A stretch of 64,000 nt of DNA from Acanthacorydalis orientalis (lineage: Eukaryota > Arthropoda > Insecta > Megaloptera > Corydalidae). Positions within the stretch are counted from its first letter, which is position 1, and every line of letters starts with the position of its first letter. Shown piece by piece: positions 37,244 through 48,654 of the stretch. Both the position numbers and the translations under genes were made by a program. The notes under the pieces were generated by a model that saw nothing but the letters and a program-made list of their open reading frames with translations, was not told where the DNA came from and made no database searches. Location: NCBI GenBank assembly GCA_034766995.1, contig CM068317.1, positions 33,830,001-33,894,000 on the forward strand, written 5' to 3'.

Positions 37244-38206
37244 ATTCAAAAATTATGAGTATTTAAAACACAAACAAAAATCACAATTATCAAGTAATAA
37301 TTGACAATTTAATACAATGAAATATAAGTTTGAATGAATTAAAAGTTACAAATATGTTACAAATTTTAATTACAGACGGTGAACTTATTGACCAGTACTG
37401 CATACACACATTAACGTAAATATTATTTTAACAACGATGTACAGTAAAAGAATTTTGATAAATATGTAAGTAAACTTTTTCATTCATATACATATATGTT
37501 TGTGTCGAAAAAAATATTCAATACTATTACTTATTGAATATTTATTTTATTGTATTCTTGTGTTATATGTTTTGAAATAACGCATACAGTGCGAATGACA
37601 AGAATGAAATCGAGAGTCGATTGTTGTAAAAATTATGTATGTCGGATTGAATTCTAAGTCAAATAATGTACTAAAAGATTGTAAAGTAAATATTTTTTAA
37701 TGTTTTTTCTTAGTCATATATAAATGATATAAATATATAAATTTACTATAATTGTAAAAAGTTGTTACAAAAAAAAAATTAAAAAAAATTCTACTTGTGT
37801 AATTAATTCGTTTAATATCTTAGACTGATTAGGTTATGTTGCTGTTTTTATATTGTATACAGACTGTATTCAAAATATATTAATTTTCAAATGAATAAAA
37901 CATATTAATTAAAAATATATTTTTTATTTATGTACATTTTTATATAAATATTTTCTCCACATCTATGAAAATTAAAAACAGTATTAAAATTAAATCGCAA
38001 GTATGTAACAAATACAACAATATTATAGTTACAGGACATGTGTGACGCATATGGATGGTGGTGGAAATGTTCAATAGTTTTGTCTTTTGTTTTGTTTTAT
38101 TGTTTAAATAAATTTTGTTTTGTAATTACATTTACTATAATTTAATTAAAAGTAAATAGCGTTTTCTAATTGAAAGTTTATATTTTATAGGACGTGGATT
38201 GTTAGA

Positions 38207-38209
<3 letters not shown>

Positions 38210-38270
<61 letters not shown>

Positions 38271-38274
38271 TATA
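38210..38274. repeat. Long (TA)n microsatellite
   Basis: TA tract of about 55 bases, one CA interruption, then a further short TA block. Confidence 0.92.
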
Positions 38275-39170
38275 AAATTGAATCACTGGAGAGCTGTATC
38301 AAAAGAATATATTGGTGGTATAATAATTAACTAATGTAAAATGAAACTAAATAATAAGGTAAATAAATATATTATGTTCAATTCCTAACTAAAATAATAA
38401 ATTTAAATTAGTAAATAATAACGTATTTTTAAATAACCTATTTAACATCGAATCAGTTAACAAGGATCAAAATATCAGTACGCCTACGTTATTTTTATGA
38501 TATTAGACATAGAAAATACCTTCCTCCTCCTATCATTTCAGTCAATTAGGTAATTTCTAGAACTATTTCAATGTGGACTACTACAAACTATTAGTCAAAC
38601 ATCTATAAGAATTTACTTATCAACTCTGGTAAATTTATAATTTTTTGAAAAATATTTGATTTTTACTCAAAAATTTAAAATGTAGGTATGTAGAATTATA
38701 TTAACTCTAAACTCGTCGCTTTATTCATACAATCAAAAGTTTGGACTATAATCAATCAACGTTTCTCGTATCTCACGTAAGTATTAAGTATTAAAATTAA
38801 TTATTTATTAATCACTTTCTATACACTTATTATGATTCTAAACGTTTCAAGATTTACAGGATTTTAATCGATATCATCCAGAAGTCCTAGTTTCATATAA
38901 ACACGTATAAAAAAGGAGAAAAAATCGCACATTCGTAATTATTTTACGACCTTTTTACAGGTTTTTCACTACACTGTATTTCTCTTTTCCATACTTTGGA
39001 GAATCTAAATGCACATTAAATACATTTATATTTAACTTTTACACGCATTTTTTTTCAGAGTAGCATTTATCTCAACTATTTTGTTAATCAATTTAAAAAA
39101 GCCAGTAATTATGAAAATAGCGAACATTTAGATAAACCCTTTAAGATACGAGTATACACATATGTCGTAC

Positions 39171-39393
39171 GCAAAGTCCGACTTTGCCCGGCCGCAGTCC
39201 GTCAAAATCCGAAGTGGAATCTTTACTCAGGCTTGTATACCTGCGCTTGGCCGGGTCAAAAAAGGATGAGGGTGAAGGTGATCTAATTTTAATTTTGTAA
39301 ATCAAGATATAAATTGGCTAGTCAAAGTCGGACTTGACTGACGGCGGCCGGGCAAAGTCGGCCTTTGCCTGGTTGTCGGACTTTGCCGACAAC
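39171..39393. mobile_element. Small GC-rich inverted-repeat (foldback) element
   Basis: Left arm about 39171-39212 (GCAAAGTCCGACTTTGCCCG then GCCGCAGTCCGTCAAA) and right arm about 39322-39368. The reverse complement of the right arm reads GCAAAGGCCGACTTTGCCCG then GCCGCCGTCAGTCAAG. The arms match at roughly 90% over about 36 bases and enclose about 110 bases. Each arm contains a nested palindrome (CAAAGTCCGACTTTG). Right after it lies a perfect hairpin, GTTGTCGG-actttg-CCGACAAC (39372-39393). A degenerate internal motif copy (GGCCGGGTCAAA, about 39249) is also present. It looks like a MITE or foldback element. There is no coding capacity. I see no clear target duplication. Confidence 0.65.
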
Positions 39394-40307
39394 ATATATA
39401 TATATATTGACTGCTATCTTTTCCACACTAAAAATTTTTCTCATATCCTTTTCATTCGTCCCATTTTGCAACCTCATATTTTTTAGTTTTTTCGACAAAC
39501 ATACTTATATTTAAAATTGTAGAAATTATTTTTAATCCATCATTTAACCTATAAAATATTCACTTACCTTGATTGATTCAAGTATGTGGTTTCAATTTCG
39601 TTCATTTGGTTAGAAATTTCAATATTTATAAATAAAATTTAACACGATTTATAATAAACAAGTATATTCTCTTAATTTCAAACACATTTGAATATTTTAC
39701 ACGATCACTAAGTTTTATTTCAAAAAACCGCGTAACGAAATTCAAATGTCAAACTATCAATTGCTCTAGGTTAAATTTATACACACCTCATACTTTTTAA
39801 ATATTTTCATTTATGTAACTATTGAATTGATACCGTTATTATAGTTATTTGTTCACAAGAAAATTATAGTTTATTGAATGATGCAAAAATGTTATGTACA
39901 CGTAAATTGTTAAACTTTGAAGCAAACTCCGGCAAATGATAAACCTTATATTTATAGTGACATCTATACGTAAACATCATAACGTACACATACAAGTTTA
40001 CAATTGCACTAGTAGGATTTATAATATTTTTAACAAGTTTAAAACTGCCATCGTACAGAATAATGTCGAACTAAAAAATATAAATATTTTTTTAACTCCT
40101 TAATATAAGTAATGCACGTGATGTATTATATTCGAGTCATATAATATACACATATTAGCATATAAACTTAATAAGCAAATTAAAATATACAAATTTTAAA
40201 AAGAAGAAAATAAGTTATAAGTGCAATATATCTATATACATTTAAGTATACGTGTATGAACTTGCAGAAAAAAATACGATATTGTGTATATAAACCACGG
40301 TCTTACA
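39394..40307. other. AT-rich spacer between two inverted-repeat elements
   Basis: A short TA run lies at 39394-39406. No gene, RNA or further repeat was recognised. Confidence 0.6.
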
Positions 40308-40745
40308 TACAGGTCTGGCAGCAGATACCAATTTCAGTAGCGAAAACGGTATCGCTTGTTGGTCGAACTTTTTAATAACGATTCCGCCACTATGCTACCC
40401 CACCCGTAGATAGATACACTTCTAACTAATCATACCTAACTTGTCAGGGCTCTCGTAATAATAACGTAACTCTAATAATAGCGTTTTCTACTAATCGAAT
40501 TTTCATGAAAGTTGAGTCTAAGAGGTAATAAAATGTCATAGAGTATTAAAAGATAATAAATGTTGCGCACTTGCACACATTTAACAATATTCTTTGTTAA
40601 TACTCATTTAAAATTCACGCTATACTGTAAAAAATAAAGAGAGTGTCCCTTTACGGGTGGCGTTGCGTATTGGCGGAGATTGTTATTAAAAAGATCGACC
40701 AACAGGCGGTCCCGTTTTCAATATCGTCGTTGCCAGAGGTTTGTA
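40308..40745. mobile_element. MITE-like element with about 95-bp terminal inverted repeats
   Basis: The left arm (about 40310-40412) and the reverse complement of the right arm (about 40650-40745) align over their whole length. Shared blocks include TTGTTGGTCGA, CTTTTTAATAAC and CCACCCGTA, and the outer ends share TCTGGCA. The interior of about 240 bases is AT-rich and has no open frame. Total length is about 438 bp. A short outer TACA/TGTA match is visible at the tips, but I cannot define a clean target duplication, so the superfamily is unassigned. Arms of this length, clear pairing and no coding capacity make it a non-autonomous DNA element. Confidence 0.72.
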
Positions 40746-40750
40746 TTGAA

Positions 40751-40800
40751 TGTGATTTAAACACATTGTGACTTAAATCACAGACTGTGATTTAAACACA
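40751..40800. repeat. Three near-identical 15-16-bp motifs in a row
   Basis: TGTGATTTAAACACA at 40751-40765, TGTGACTTAAATCACA at 40767-40782, and TGTGATTTAAACACA again at 40786-40800. The middle copy is a near-perfect palindrome. It sits 5 bases beyond the MITE-like element and may be a subterminal repeat array or a local tandem duplication. Confidence 0.7.
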
Positions 40801-40941
40801 CATACAGACACATATTCAAGTCTGATGAAGGAAGAAAAACAATAATAATACTCTATGGGGTTTTCTTCGAAGCTCTTAGTTTTGGTTCACTCCGTATGAT
40901 GTCCGCAAAAAGTATAGATATTGTATTTTTAACTTCAATAA

Positions 40942-41045
<104 letters not shown>

Positions 41046-41211
41046 TTGTATGAATGCATACATGTATGTGTGTGTACCATATTAGTATTTTAATGTTTAA
41101 AATTATAAATGAAAAGTAGTGTATCGTTGGCATTGAACAATAATATATGGTAAATTTAAAATGTAATTAATACTGAAGATATTGAATTAAATTATAAAAA
41201 ATTAAAAATAC

Positions 41212-41217
41212 AAAAAA
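41212..41217 (-). terminator. RNA polymerase III terminator of tRNA-Tyr
   Basis: A run of six T on the minus strand begins two bases past the tRNA 3' end (AAAAAA on the plus strand), the standard Pol III stop. Confidence 0.85.
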
Positions 41218-41218
41218 C

Positions 41219-41305
41219 TCCTTCGAGCCGGATTTGAACCAGCGACCTATGGATTACTACGAAACCAGCTACAGTCCACCGCTCTACCAACTGAGCTATC
41301 GAAGG
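41219..41305 (-). tRNA. tRNA-Tyr (anticodon GTA) with a 14-nt intron
   Basis: On the minus strand the 5' half runs 41305-41269 (CCTTCGATAGCTCAGTTGGT and on to GGACTGTAG). A 14-nt intron at 41268-41255 (CTGGTTTCGTAGTA) follows the base 3' of the anticodon, the canonical eukaryotic position. The 3' half is 41254-41219, with GGTTCAAATCC as the T arm and TCGAAGG pairing the 5' CCTTCGA. Anticodon GTA lies at 41272-41270. B-box GGTTCAAATCC and A-box TAGCTCAGTTGG are intact. It should charge tyrosine, and its transcript needs splicing. Eukaryotic tRNA-Tyr genes usually carry an intron; this one is short. Confidence 0.96.
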
Positions 41306-42496
41306 TTGAAGTTCCTTTTGTAAGAAATGTATAAAAGTTACATACAATTAAAATCAATATCTACATAATGATAAATATATATATATATGTATTAAAATAC
41401 AAAAAACTGTTGTATAACAAAATATACAATAATTACTTTTAAAACTCACTTCAAAAGTTTCAATAGAAAATGACACACTTGGCAATGTCGTAATGAACTT
41501 ACTACGACATAGTTTAAAACAGTTTTTTTTATTTATTTTAGTTATCAGCTATTCTATATATATTTTTTTATTTTTCCTTATTCATTAGTTAACGCATAAT
41601 TTAAAAAAAATAATTCCAAAAGAAAACAAAATTGATATTTAATTTATTTATTTGCAGTACATTAACTAAAGGTGTTACTTACAAAAACTTTTTATATTTT
41701 TTTATCCTTTATATTAAATCTCTTTAAATACATCAATAAATGGTAATGCTTTATTTGATTCCCCTTTCTTTCCTCTTATAATTAAATTTACCTGTCCATC
41801 TTATTGACGAAACAGAATCATTTTTTTTTTGTAGCAGAATTGAAATATATACGATTAGTAGAACATTTCATAGTTTGTTTTTTTTATTTATTTTATTATA
41901 TTTTTCGGGTACATTTATTTGGTTTTAGATAGCATAGCTAAACACAGCGAATTAAATAATAATTTACATTTTGTTTTTCTTAATTTTATATGCAATTTAT
42001 TACAAAATCACACTGCTATAATGAAATTTACATAAAAGAATTGATGCAAGCATAATTTAATTTAATTATGTGCATATAGATTCATCAGAATAAAATTATT
42101 TCATAAATTTGGTAGGAAACATAGGTATGATTTAATAAAAATAATAGTAAACTTTATTAACAAAACATTTTATAATAATACTTTAAGTACTCTAATACAT
42201 TAATTATATCAAGTATTACTCTTTAATTGTATTGTTATTTAATAAAAACAATTTATTACCTGTTAACTCATTGTAGTCATCAGAATCCCTTATGTGTTAC
42301 TTTTTGCAGCCACTGTAATTTATTTATGTATTATAAGTATTTCCTAGAATAGTTATCTATGGTTAGCACTGACGTACGAAATGTGAATAATAATCGTAAT
42401 AAACATACATATTTTTTATTTACAATTTACTTATAGATTTTTAATTTGTAGTGAACAATGTAGGTATTTATATGTGTATATACATATTTGAAAAAA
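41306..42496. other. AT-rich spacer upstream of the SEFIR receptor gene
   Basis: A short TA run lies at 41375-41388. No gene was found. The last few hundred bases would include the promoter and 5' untranslated region of the receptor gene, but no clear core element can be named in such AT-rich DNA. Confidence 0.5.
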
Positions 42497-43607
42497 ATGC
42501 AAAGTTTATACAAATGTGTATTTATATTTTTTTCAATATTATTATATGTAGACTTCATTTATATGTATAAGAATTGTCATGAACCCAGTACATGTGGTAA
42601 TCAGGTATGTATTTATCCTTTTAGAATTAAGGAAAATATTATTAATTATAATCTTTAATAAAACTTATGGTAATTTAAAACATTTTATTTCTGGACTAGT
42701 ATTAAATTGGTTTCTCAAAAAATGAAATTTGTCATTAATGTTTTATAATAAAGAACCAATCCTTAAAGTAAACTATTACCATAGTGTTACTTATAAATGT
42801 CATTTACTTATTGTAAATTATATTTCATTGTTATTTTTATAATGTGACTTATAAAAGTAACAATAACTTTGTTTTTAAAGAAAGTGACTTAATATTATTA
42901 TATTACAAATTTTTAAAAAGTATTTTTTTACCATGCTGTATAATCAAGTGTATGAAATCTTCAAAATATGTAGCCATAATTTCAAGAATAAAATACCAGA
43001 ATTAGATGTATCATGTATAAGTCAAAATATATATATATATATATATATATTTATTATTTATTTTAGGTATATGATGTTCATTGTAGTGAATTCACAAATC
43101 AATGTGTTAAAACAATATACAACGATTCAACGATAGACTTATATTATTGGCAAAATAGTATTTTTTTCAGTAATGTTTATAATGCTCAATTATTGTATCA
43201 AATTAAAATTCAACCATTTTTAAATTGCAAAACTAGGAATGAAGTTAAATTAAATATAACTTTTAGTAATATTTCATGGAACTGTAAGTATACATACGCA
43301 TAAAATTAATTAAAAAAAAGTATTATTTTTACTTAAACACAAATATTGTTTCGTTCTATATTAGCCTTATATTTACATTACACACAAGAAAACAATGAAA
43401 ATTCATCACGGTATAGAATATTTTGTGTTGGTAATTCTTCAGCAGTATCTTCAATTCACGAATATTTATTTATAAATTCATTAGAACCCAATAAAACATT
43501 TTTTCTGGAAATTAGAGCAAATGAAAATTATTATACTGAAGTACGAAAATTTAAATTTTTTGTACCATTTGGATATCATATAAATGAAAGTAAGTGAAAA
43601 TAAGTTG

Positions 43608-43663
<56 letters not shown>

Positions 43664-45626
43664 GTGTATATATATATATATTTTATAACTTATTTCAGAT
43701 TATAATATAGACAAAAGAAAAATATTTTTATATTTAGATGTAACAGATGTAAATAATAAAATAATTTTATACATAAATATCCTGCCTTTTACCTCATGTT
43801 TAATAGAAGTATATAAGGAAAATGGAGATGCTGAAGGAGAAAAATTAAAATCTGAATATTATGGAAGTAATAACAGTATTGTTGAAGAAATAGAATATAT
43901 ATATAATGTTAATAAATTTGATTCTGGTGTCTATTATTTTGTTGTCACACCATTTGACGAAAGATGTATTAATGGAACTTGTTTACCAAATTACTCGCCA
44001 AAAGTTTATATAGGTAATTTAATAACTGTTTATATAATAAATATGAAACTAATTTTGATTTAGAAAAGATATATTTTTTTATTAGACATATATTTACTTT
44101 CTCTCGCTCTCTCTCTCTTTCGCTCTTTCTATATATATATATTCTATAAAAGAAAAAATATCAGCCTTTATTATTGAAAAATAAAATAAATAAAATAAAA
44201 TGTAGTTTACTACTATATACAAAATAACATTTGCGTGCTTTAATCATATTTTATAATAACCAAGAAAACTTATTTATTTATTTTCTACTTATAGAAATAT
44301 CCAATTAAAATAAATAGAAAATTTTGTTTTGAAAAACTTATTTTGTTTATTATTAGTACTAAATATTTTGTAACAACTAATATGTCATTTTCAATTACTA
44401 TTTTATAATTATTGTAAATCCTGTTATTAATTTTAGTGTAATTATTGTTCATATATACATATTTATACATATAACAAACTTATATATATTCTGTTTATTT
44501 TGTAGATTCAAGCATTGTAATAGTTATATGTCAATCAGTAATCATTATTGTTTTGTTAACAATAGTACTAATTTGTATTTGTTTATGCCGATATTTAATC
44601 AAAAAAGGTAAGTGCCTTCAGAAAATTGAAACATATATAAATATGGGGTTATATAAAAAAAATAAATATTAATAAGTTAAACAAATATAAAATTAAATAA
44701 TTATGTATTTCTATCATTTACTTAATTTAATGACATTTTACATTTACTGACTTATAACCTACTGTTAATGCCTAGTTAATGTTTTTCCAGGATCTCATGT
44801 GCCTAAATCAGCAAATGTACTTTTAATTTCAAGAGCTGTACATCAAAACCATATTGTCATTATTGAAGAGTTTATTAATTGTTTAAAAATGTTAGATATT
44901 GATATTGTAGATTCCTCACTTATTAAATGTATAGATCCAACTGAATGGTGCAATAATGTGTTTAAGAATGCTGATATAATTGTAATAATTGCCTCACCAA
45001 ATATTAAGAACTCTGAAAGTGAAGTACATAGAAATATTGATAACATATTTATAAATTTAATAACAATAGAGTTATCAAAACCAATATTAACCAAGAAGTT
45101 TTGTTTAGTAAAATTTCCATACTGTGTTGGAAATAATGTACATACACAAGCAAAAAATTTTCAACAATTCACGATGATATCTGATTTTAATAAATTTATT
45201 ACCTTTTTAAATAATGAAAAATATATTTATGGTTGCAATGTAACATCACTAATATGTTGTAATATGTTTTCTAAAATTCACATAGACAAACAGAAATTAA
45301 TTAAACTTAAAATGTTAATAAGGGAAGCAAATATCAGTTTTCAGTTAGAGTTGTATGATACAGAAAATAGTGTGAGTAATAATATAACAAATGATGACAC
45401 TGAGGAAAATATTGATTTAGCTTGTAGTTCTTTTCTGAAAAATACTCAAACATTTCTTAGTGAATATAATGAGAAATCAGAAAATTTAAAAATTTCATCA
45501 GTACAAGAAAGTGGTTTTGACATAAATTCTCTAAATTTAACAGGTTTGCCAGAACCAGAAACACAGAAACCTAAAGAAATTAACAAAAACAATTTTGAAA
45601 TAAATATTAGAAATTTGGTTCTTTGA
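42497..45626 (+). CDS. SEFIR-domain transmembrane receptor, IL-17 receptor-like
   Basis: Six exons: 42497-42604, 43067-43283, 43365-43589, 43699-44013, 44506-44607, 44791-45626. Phases agree at all junctions (0,1,1,1,1), giving 600 residues. Residues 1-22 are a hydrophobic signal peptide (CVFIFFSILLYVDFIY). Exons 2-4 encode a Cys-containing, Asn-glycosylatable ectodomain that looks like two fibronectin-III-type modules. Exon 5 is the membrane segment (about 292-316), followed by a basic stop-transfer RYLIKK. From about 330 the cytoplasmic part shows SEFIR features: ANVLLIS first strand, helix, DIVDSS, DPTEWCNNVFKNADIIVIIAS, then FCLVKFPYCVGNNV. The tail of about 120 residues is acidic and Ser/Asn-rich. 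Known IL-17 receptors recruit a SEFIR adaptor (Act1/CIKS) and drive NF-kB-type signalling. A SEFIR adaptor role is excluded by the signal peptide and membrane segment. Ligand unknown. Confidence 0.8.
43608..43681. repeat. (TA)n/(TG) microsatellite inside a receptor intron
   Basis: TA tract with two TGTG interruptions filling most of the 109-base intron between receptor exons 3 and 4. It ends only 17 bases from the exon 4 acceptor. Confidence 0.9.
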
Positions 45627-46106
45627 TATATGTATGTGAGTAGTGAGTGAGTGATGTGTGTGCATATGTTTGCATGTATGCATACAAAAAAACAGCATTA
45701 ATACTACCCATTTGTATGACTTTGTTTTTGTATAGTACTAGGTTATATTTATTAGTGATTATTAAAAATGTTATTAAGACTGGTGCAATAGTTGTGATAT
45801 AATATTTTTAACCACATGTATTTTTTTTATATGTGTATTTTAAAAAAAAGATTTACTATTAGAAAAGTGGGTATATTTTGTTACAATATTTGTAATTTTT
45901 CATTTATGTATAATACTGTAATTTTTTGTCAGTGCCATTATTAAGAATTGTAAATATTTGTAGAAATATTAGATATCACTTTACATTTTCAATTATTAAA
46001 CATAGTTATTAAAATAAGTACTCTTAATTTTAATTATAATTTAAAGGTTTGGAACCAGAATGAATGAACATCAATTTTAAAAACTGCATTAATATTTTAT
46101 TTACTT

Positions 46107-46112
46107 AATAAA
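46107..46112 (+). promoter_or_regulatory. Possible poly(A) signal of the SEFIR receptor gene
   Basis: AATAAA about 480 bases after the stop codon. Another AATAAA lies near 46607. In such AT-rich DNA chance matches are common. Confidence 0.3.
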
Positions 46113-46508
46113 AGTGGTAATTACTCCCTAATTTTAAGTTTTATATTCATTGTAATCCATATAATGATACACAATGATTTTTATATTTTGTTTTTGTAAA
46201 TATTTAGACTATATGACTTTTTTAAACTATATGGATTTTATAGTAATTGCAAACATTGTGTAATTAGCTAATGAAAGTTTAATTTAGAATTACAGGTTTA
46301 TAATAGATTACCTGCTTTTTATGATTTATTATTTTATTAATTCTAAATGGGTTTATTGTTCGTGTTGCCAGGTAATAATGGTTTAAAATATTAGCACTTG
46401 CCTATTACATATCTGTACTTTTTAGAATATAATTATTTTTCTAATTGTGGTAAAGTATATAAATTGTTTTCTGTTATGAAAATTTGAGAGTATATAAATT
46501 TAATAATA

Positions 46509-46514
<6 letters not shown>

Positions 46515-46557
<43 letters not shown>
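46515..46557. repeat. (TA)n microsatellite
   Basis: TA tract of about 43 bases. Confidence 0.9.
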
Positions 46558-46561
<4 letters not shown>

Positions 46562-47402
46562 TGTATTGTTTATTGAAAATATATTTTTATATGTGTATAA
46601 AGAACAAAATAAAAAGGTGTTTACAAGATATTAGGTTGTAATTCATATAAATTGAAATAATAATTTTGTTTTTAAAGTAAATTCAGTTTTTTTACAGAAA
46701 ACTTTTATAACGCAACTGGGGGATATTTCTTGCTCAAAAAATTGTTACCTGTATGTACTACTTAGTATCTATGACTAGTGTTTCATACCTCGCAGTAATT
46801 TCAATGCTTCTAGTACTTCGTAATATATTTTATTAACTTCATTTAAAAAAATTTTTACTTCATATAAAAATATTTTATAAGTAAAAATTTAATACGAAAT
46901 CAAATATATTTTAAATACTATAAAATTGATGTTATAATTTATGAAATATTAAAATGGTATTCCTAGTGAAGATTATTGATTTAAAATATTTATCATATTT
47001 ATTGAATTTTGTGACATTAAAAGAAAATAAAAAATATATATAATATTCACTATTATAACAAATAATAATTTGCTTAATTGTCAAAAAGTACATATAAACT
47101 ATATTGCCTTTATATGGCTCTTTATATTATAGCTTTTTGGAAAATAATATAAAACAAAAATATTATTTAGTAACATTAACTATAAAAAAACAATTATAAG
47201 TAAAAAATCTTATATTCTTTACATAGTTATATATACATTTATCACATAACTTCTTTAATCTCATATACGTTTCATTACTTTCTTATACAACTACTCTGAA
47301 TCACTATATACAATTTTAAAAATTATAATTAACTTGTGAAATGTTATAAGTTGAAACTACAATAAATGGAGACATTTTCTGTTTACAATTATTGTAGTTG
47401 AA

Positions 47403-47408
47403 TTTATT
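47403..47408 (-). promoter_or_regulatory. Possible poly(A) signal of the MADF gene
   Basis: AATAAA on the minus strand, about 24 bases after the stop codon. Confidence 0.4.
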
Positions 47409-47431
47409 TGTTCAAGTTCAATTGTTAGATA

Positions 47432-47872
47432 TTATATGCTTGATATAAAAGTTGAATCTTGGTTTGAGCAATCTGTTGAACAACTATCTGTTGGTCGTGA
47501 TGAGTGATACTGTTCAGAAGAAACTTCCGTAAAATAAGCACTAAACTGATTTTCATCTTTTTCACTTATTTGCAAAATACTTCGTTGAATCATTCGTTTT
47601 AGTTCTCGTTTATTAGTATCCCAATGTAAACTTCGAAGTTCTGAAGCGACATAAGCTCCGAAAAGTTGATATTCATCATCAGGTTTATTAATTATTTTTA
47701 AAGGTTTTTCTAAAATTATATCGGTTGACGGACTAGCAGAACCTCTCTTTCGATTTTTTTTCGTTAAATGTGATATTTCCAATGATGATTGAGAATTAAT
47801 TTGAATAGGTTCACACAGAATTTGTTCTGTTTTTATATCTTCTTTTGTCTGAAATAAAATTTCAGTATATGA

Positions 47873-47969
<97 letters not shown>

Positions 47970-48654
47970 AATGTGTGTGTATAATGAAATTAATACACTT
48001 AAAAGATACTAAGAAATTATACTTTTAATTTTTTTTATTCATGATGATGAATAAAAAATGTTGATAAATTTTTATAATAAACATAATAGTTTTAAATCAA
48101 GTACATAGTTTGTAAATTTTAAGTACCATCACTGAAGTGGAATAATGGATTTTTTTAACATTATAAAGCTTCGATAATTATTATTTGTAAAGAAATTCTA
48201 AATAAACAAATTATTTTATCACATCAGTAAAAAAATACAAAACAGTTAAGTTGAAGAGTAATATAGGTAATCATATAAATAAAATAATACCCAAAAATAA
48301 ATGTAAATATTTTCTTACTATGTTCCTAGATGATAGTGTTGGATGTGAACATTTTGTAAATTTCATAGCATCAAAATATTCCCATTTACTATTGTATATT
48401 TCCTCATCACCTGTAATACTTCGCTTATTTTGTACTTTTTTCAACTCTTGGTTAAACTGAGTTCGTAGATTATGAAGTTTACGATTTACTTCAATTTCTG
48501 TTGTGTTAAATTGTTGAGACAAGTGTTTTAAAGCAGCTTGTTTTTTAAGCTTATTTTTAAGGACTTTACATTTAGGGTCCCACAATTCTGGATATTCTTC
48601 ATATTTTTCAATAAGCAACATAGTTTCTTCCTTTGTCCATGTTCGTTTGTCCAT
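47432..48654 (-). CDS. MADF domain protein with BESS-like C-terminal motif
   Basis: Two exons on the minus strand, 48654-48319 and 47848-47432, phase 0 junction (donor GTAAGA, acceptor tttatttcag), 250 residues. The start at MDKRTW was chosen because it opens the domain; an upstream in-frame Met only adds hydrophobic filler. Residues about 8-100 match the MADF (Myb/SANT-like) domain: TWTKEETMLLIEKYEEYPEL, WD, KHLSQQFN, KLHNLRTQFNQELKKVQ and WEYFDAMKF. A basic patch KKNRKR lies at 142-147 and may be a nuclear signal. Residues about 169-206 (DDEYQLFGAYVASELRSL...IQRSILQIS) resemble a BESS interaction motif. Such proteins are nuclear, bind DNA through MADF and pair through BESS, often as transcriptional regulators. 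The specific orthologue is not recognised. Confidence 0.8.
47872..47980. repeat. Compound (CA)n(TA)n(TG)n microsatellite in the MADF intron
   Basis: CA run 47872-47885, TA run to 47964, then gtatgaatgtgtgtgtat. The tract begins only about 25 bases from the intron acceptor. The CA-TA-TG order is self-complementary. Confidence 0.9.

Larger units (their letters stand above)
31274..39170. other. 8 kb AT-rich intergenic region
   Basis: Downstream of the PH gene no coding exon or RNA gene was found. The region is dominated by long (TA)n tracts (listed separately) and random AT-rich DNA. Open frames such as 32563-32766 are Lys/Asn-rich products of base composition, without homology that I recognise. 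A possible poly(A) signal for the PH gene lies near 31735 (AATAAA). Confidence 0.55.
45627..47402. other. Convergent intergenic region
   Basis: Lies between the plus-strand receptor gene and the minus-strand MADF gene, so it contains both 3' ends. It starts with a TGAG/TGTG-rich stretch (45630-45690). A TA tract lies at 46515-46557. No further gene was seen. Confidence 0.6.

Noticed and set aside
48251..48460. Plus-strand frame overlapping the MADF exon
   Set aside because: Antisense of a strong MADF domain; no independent evidence.
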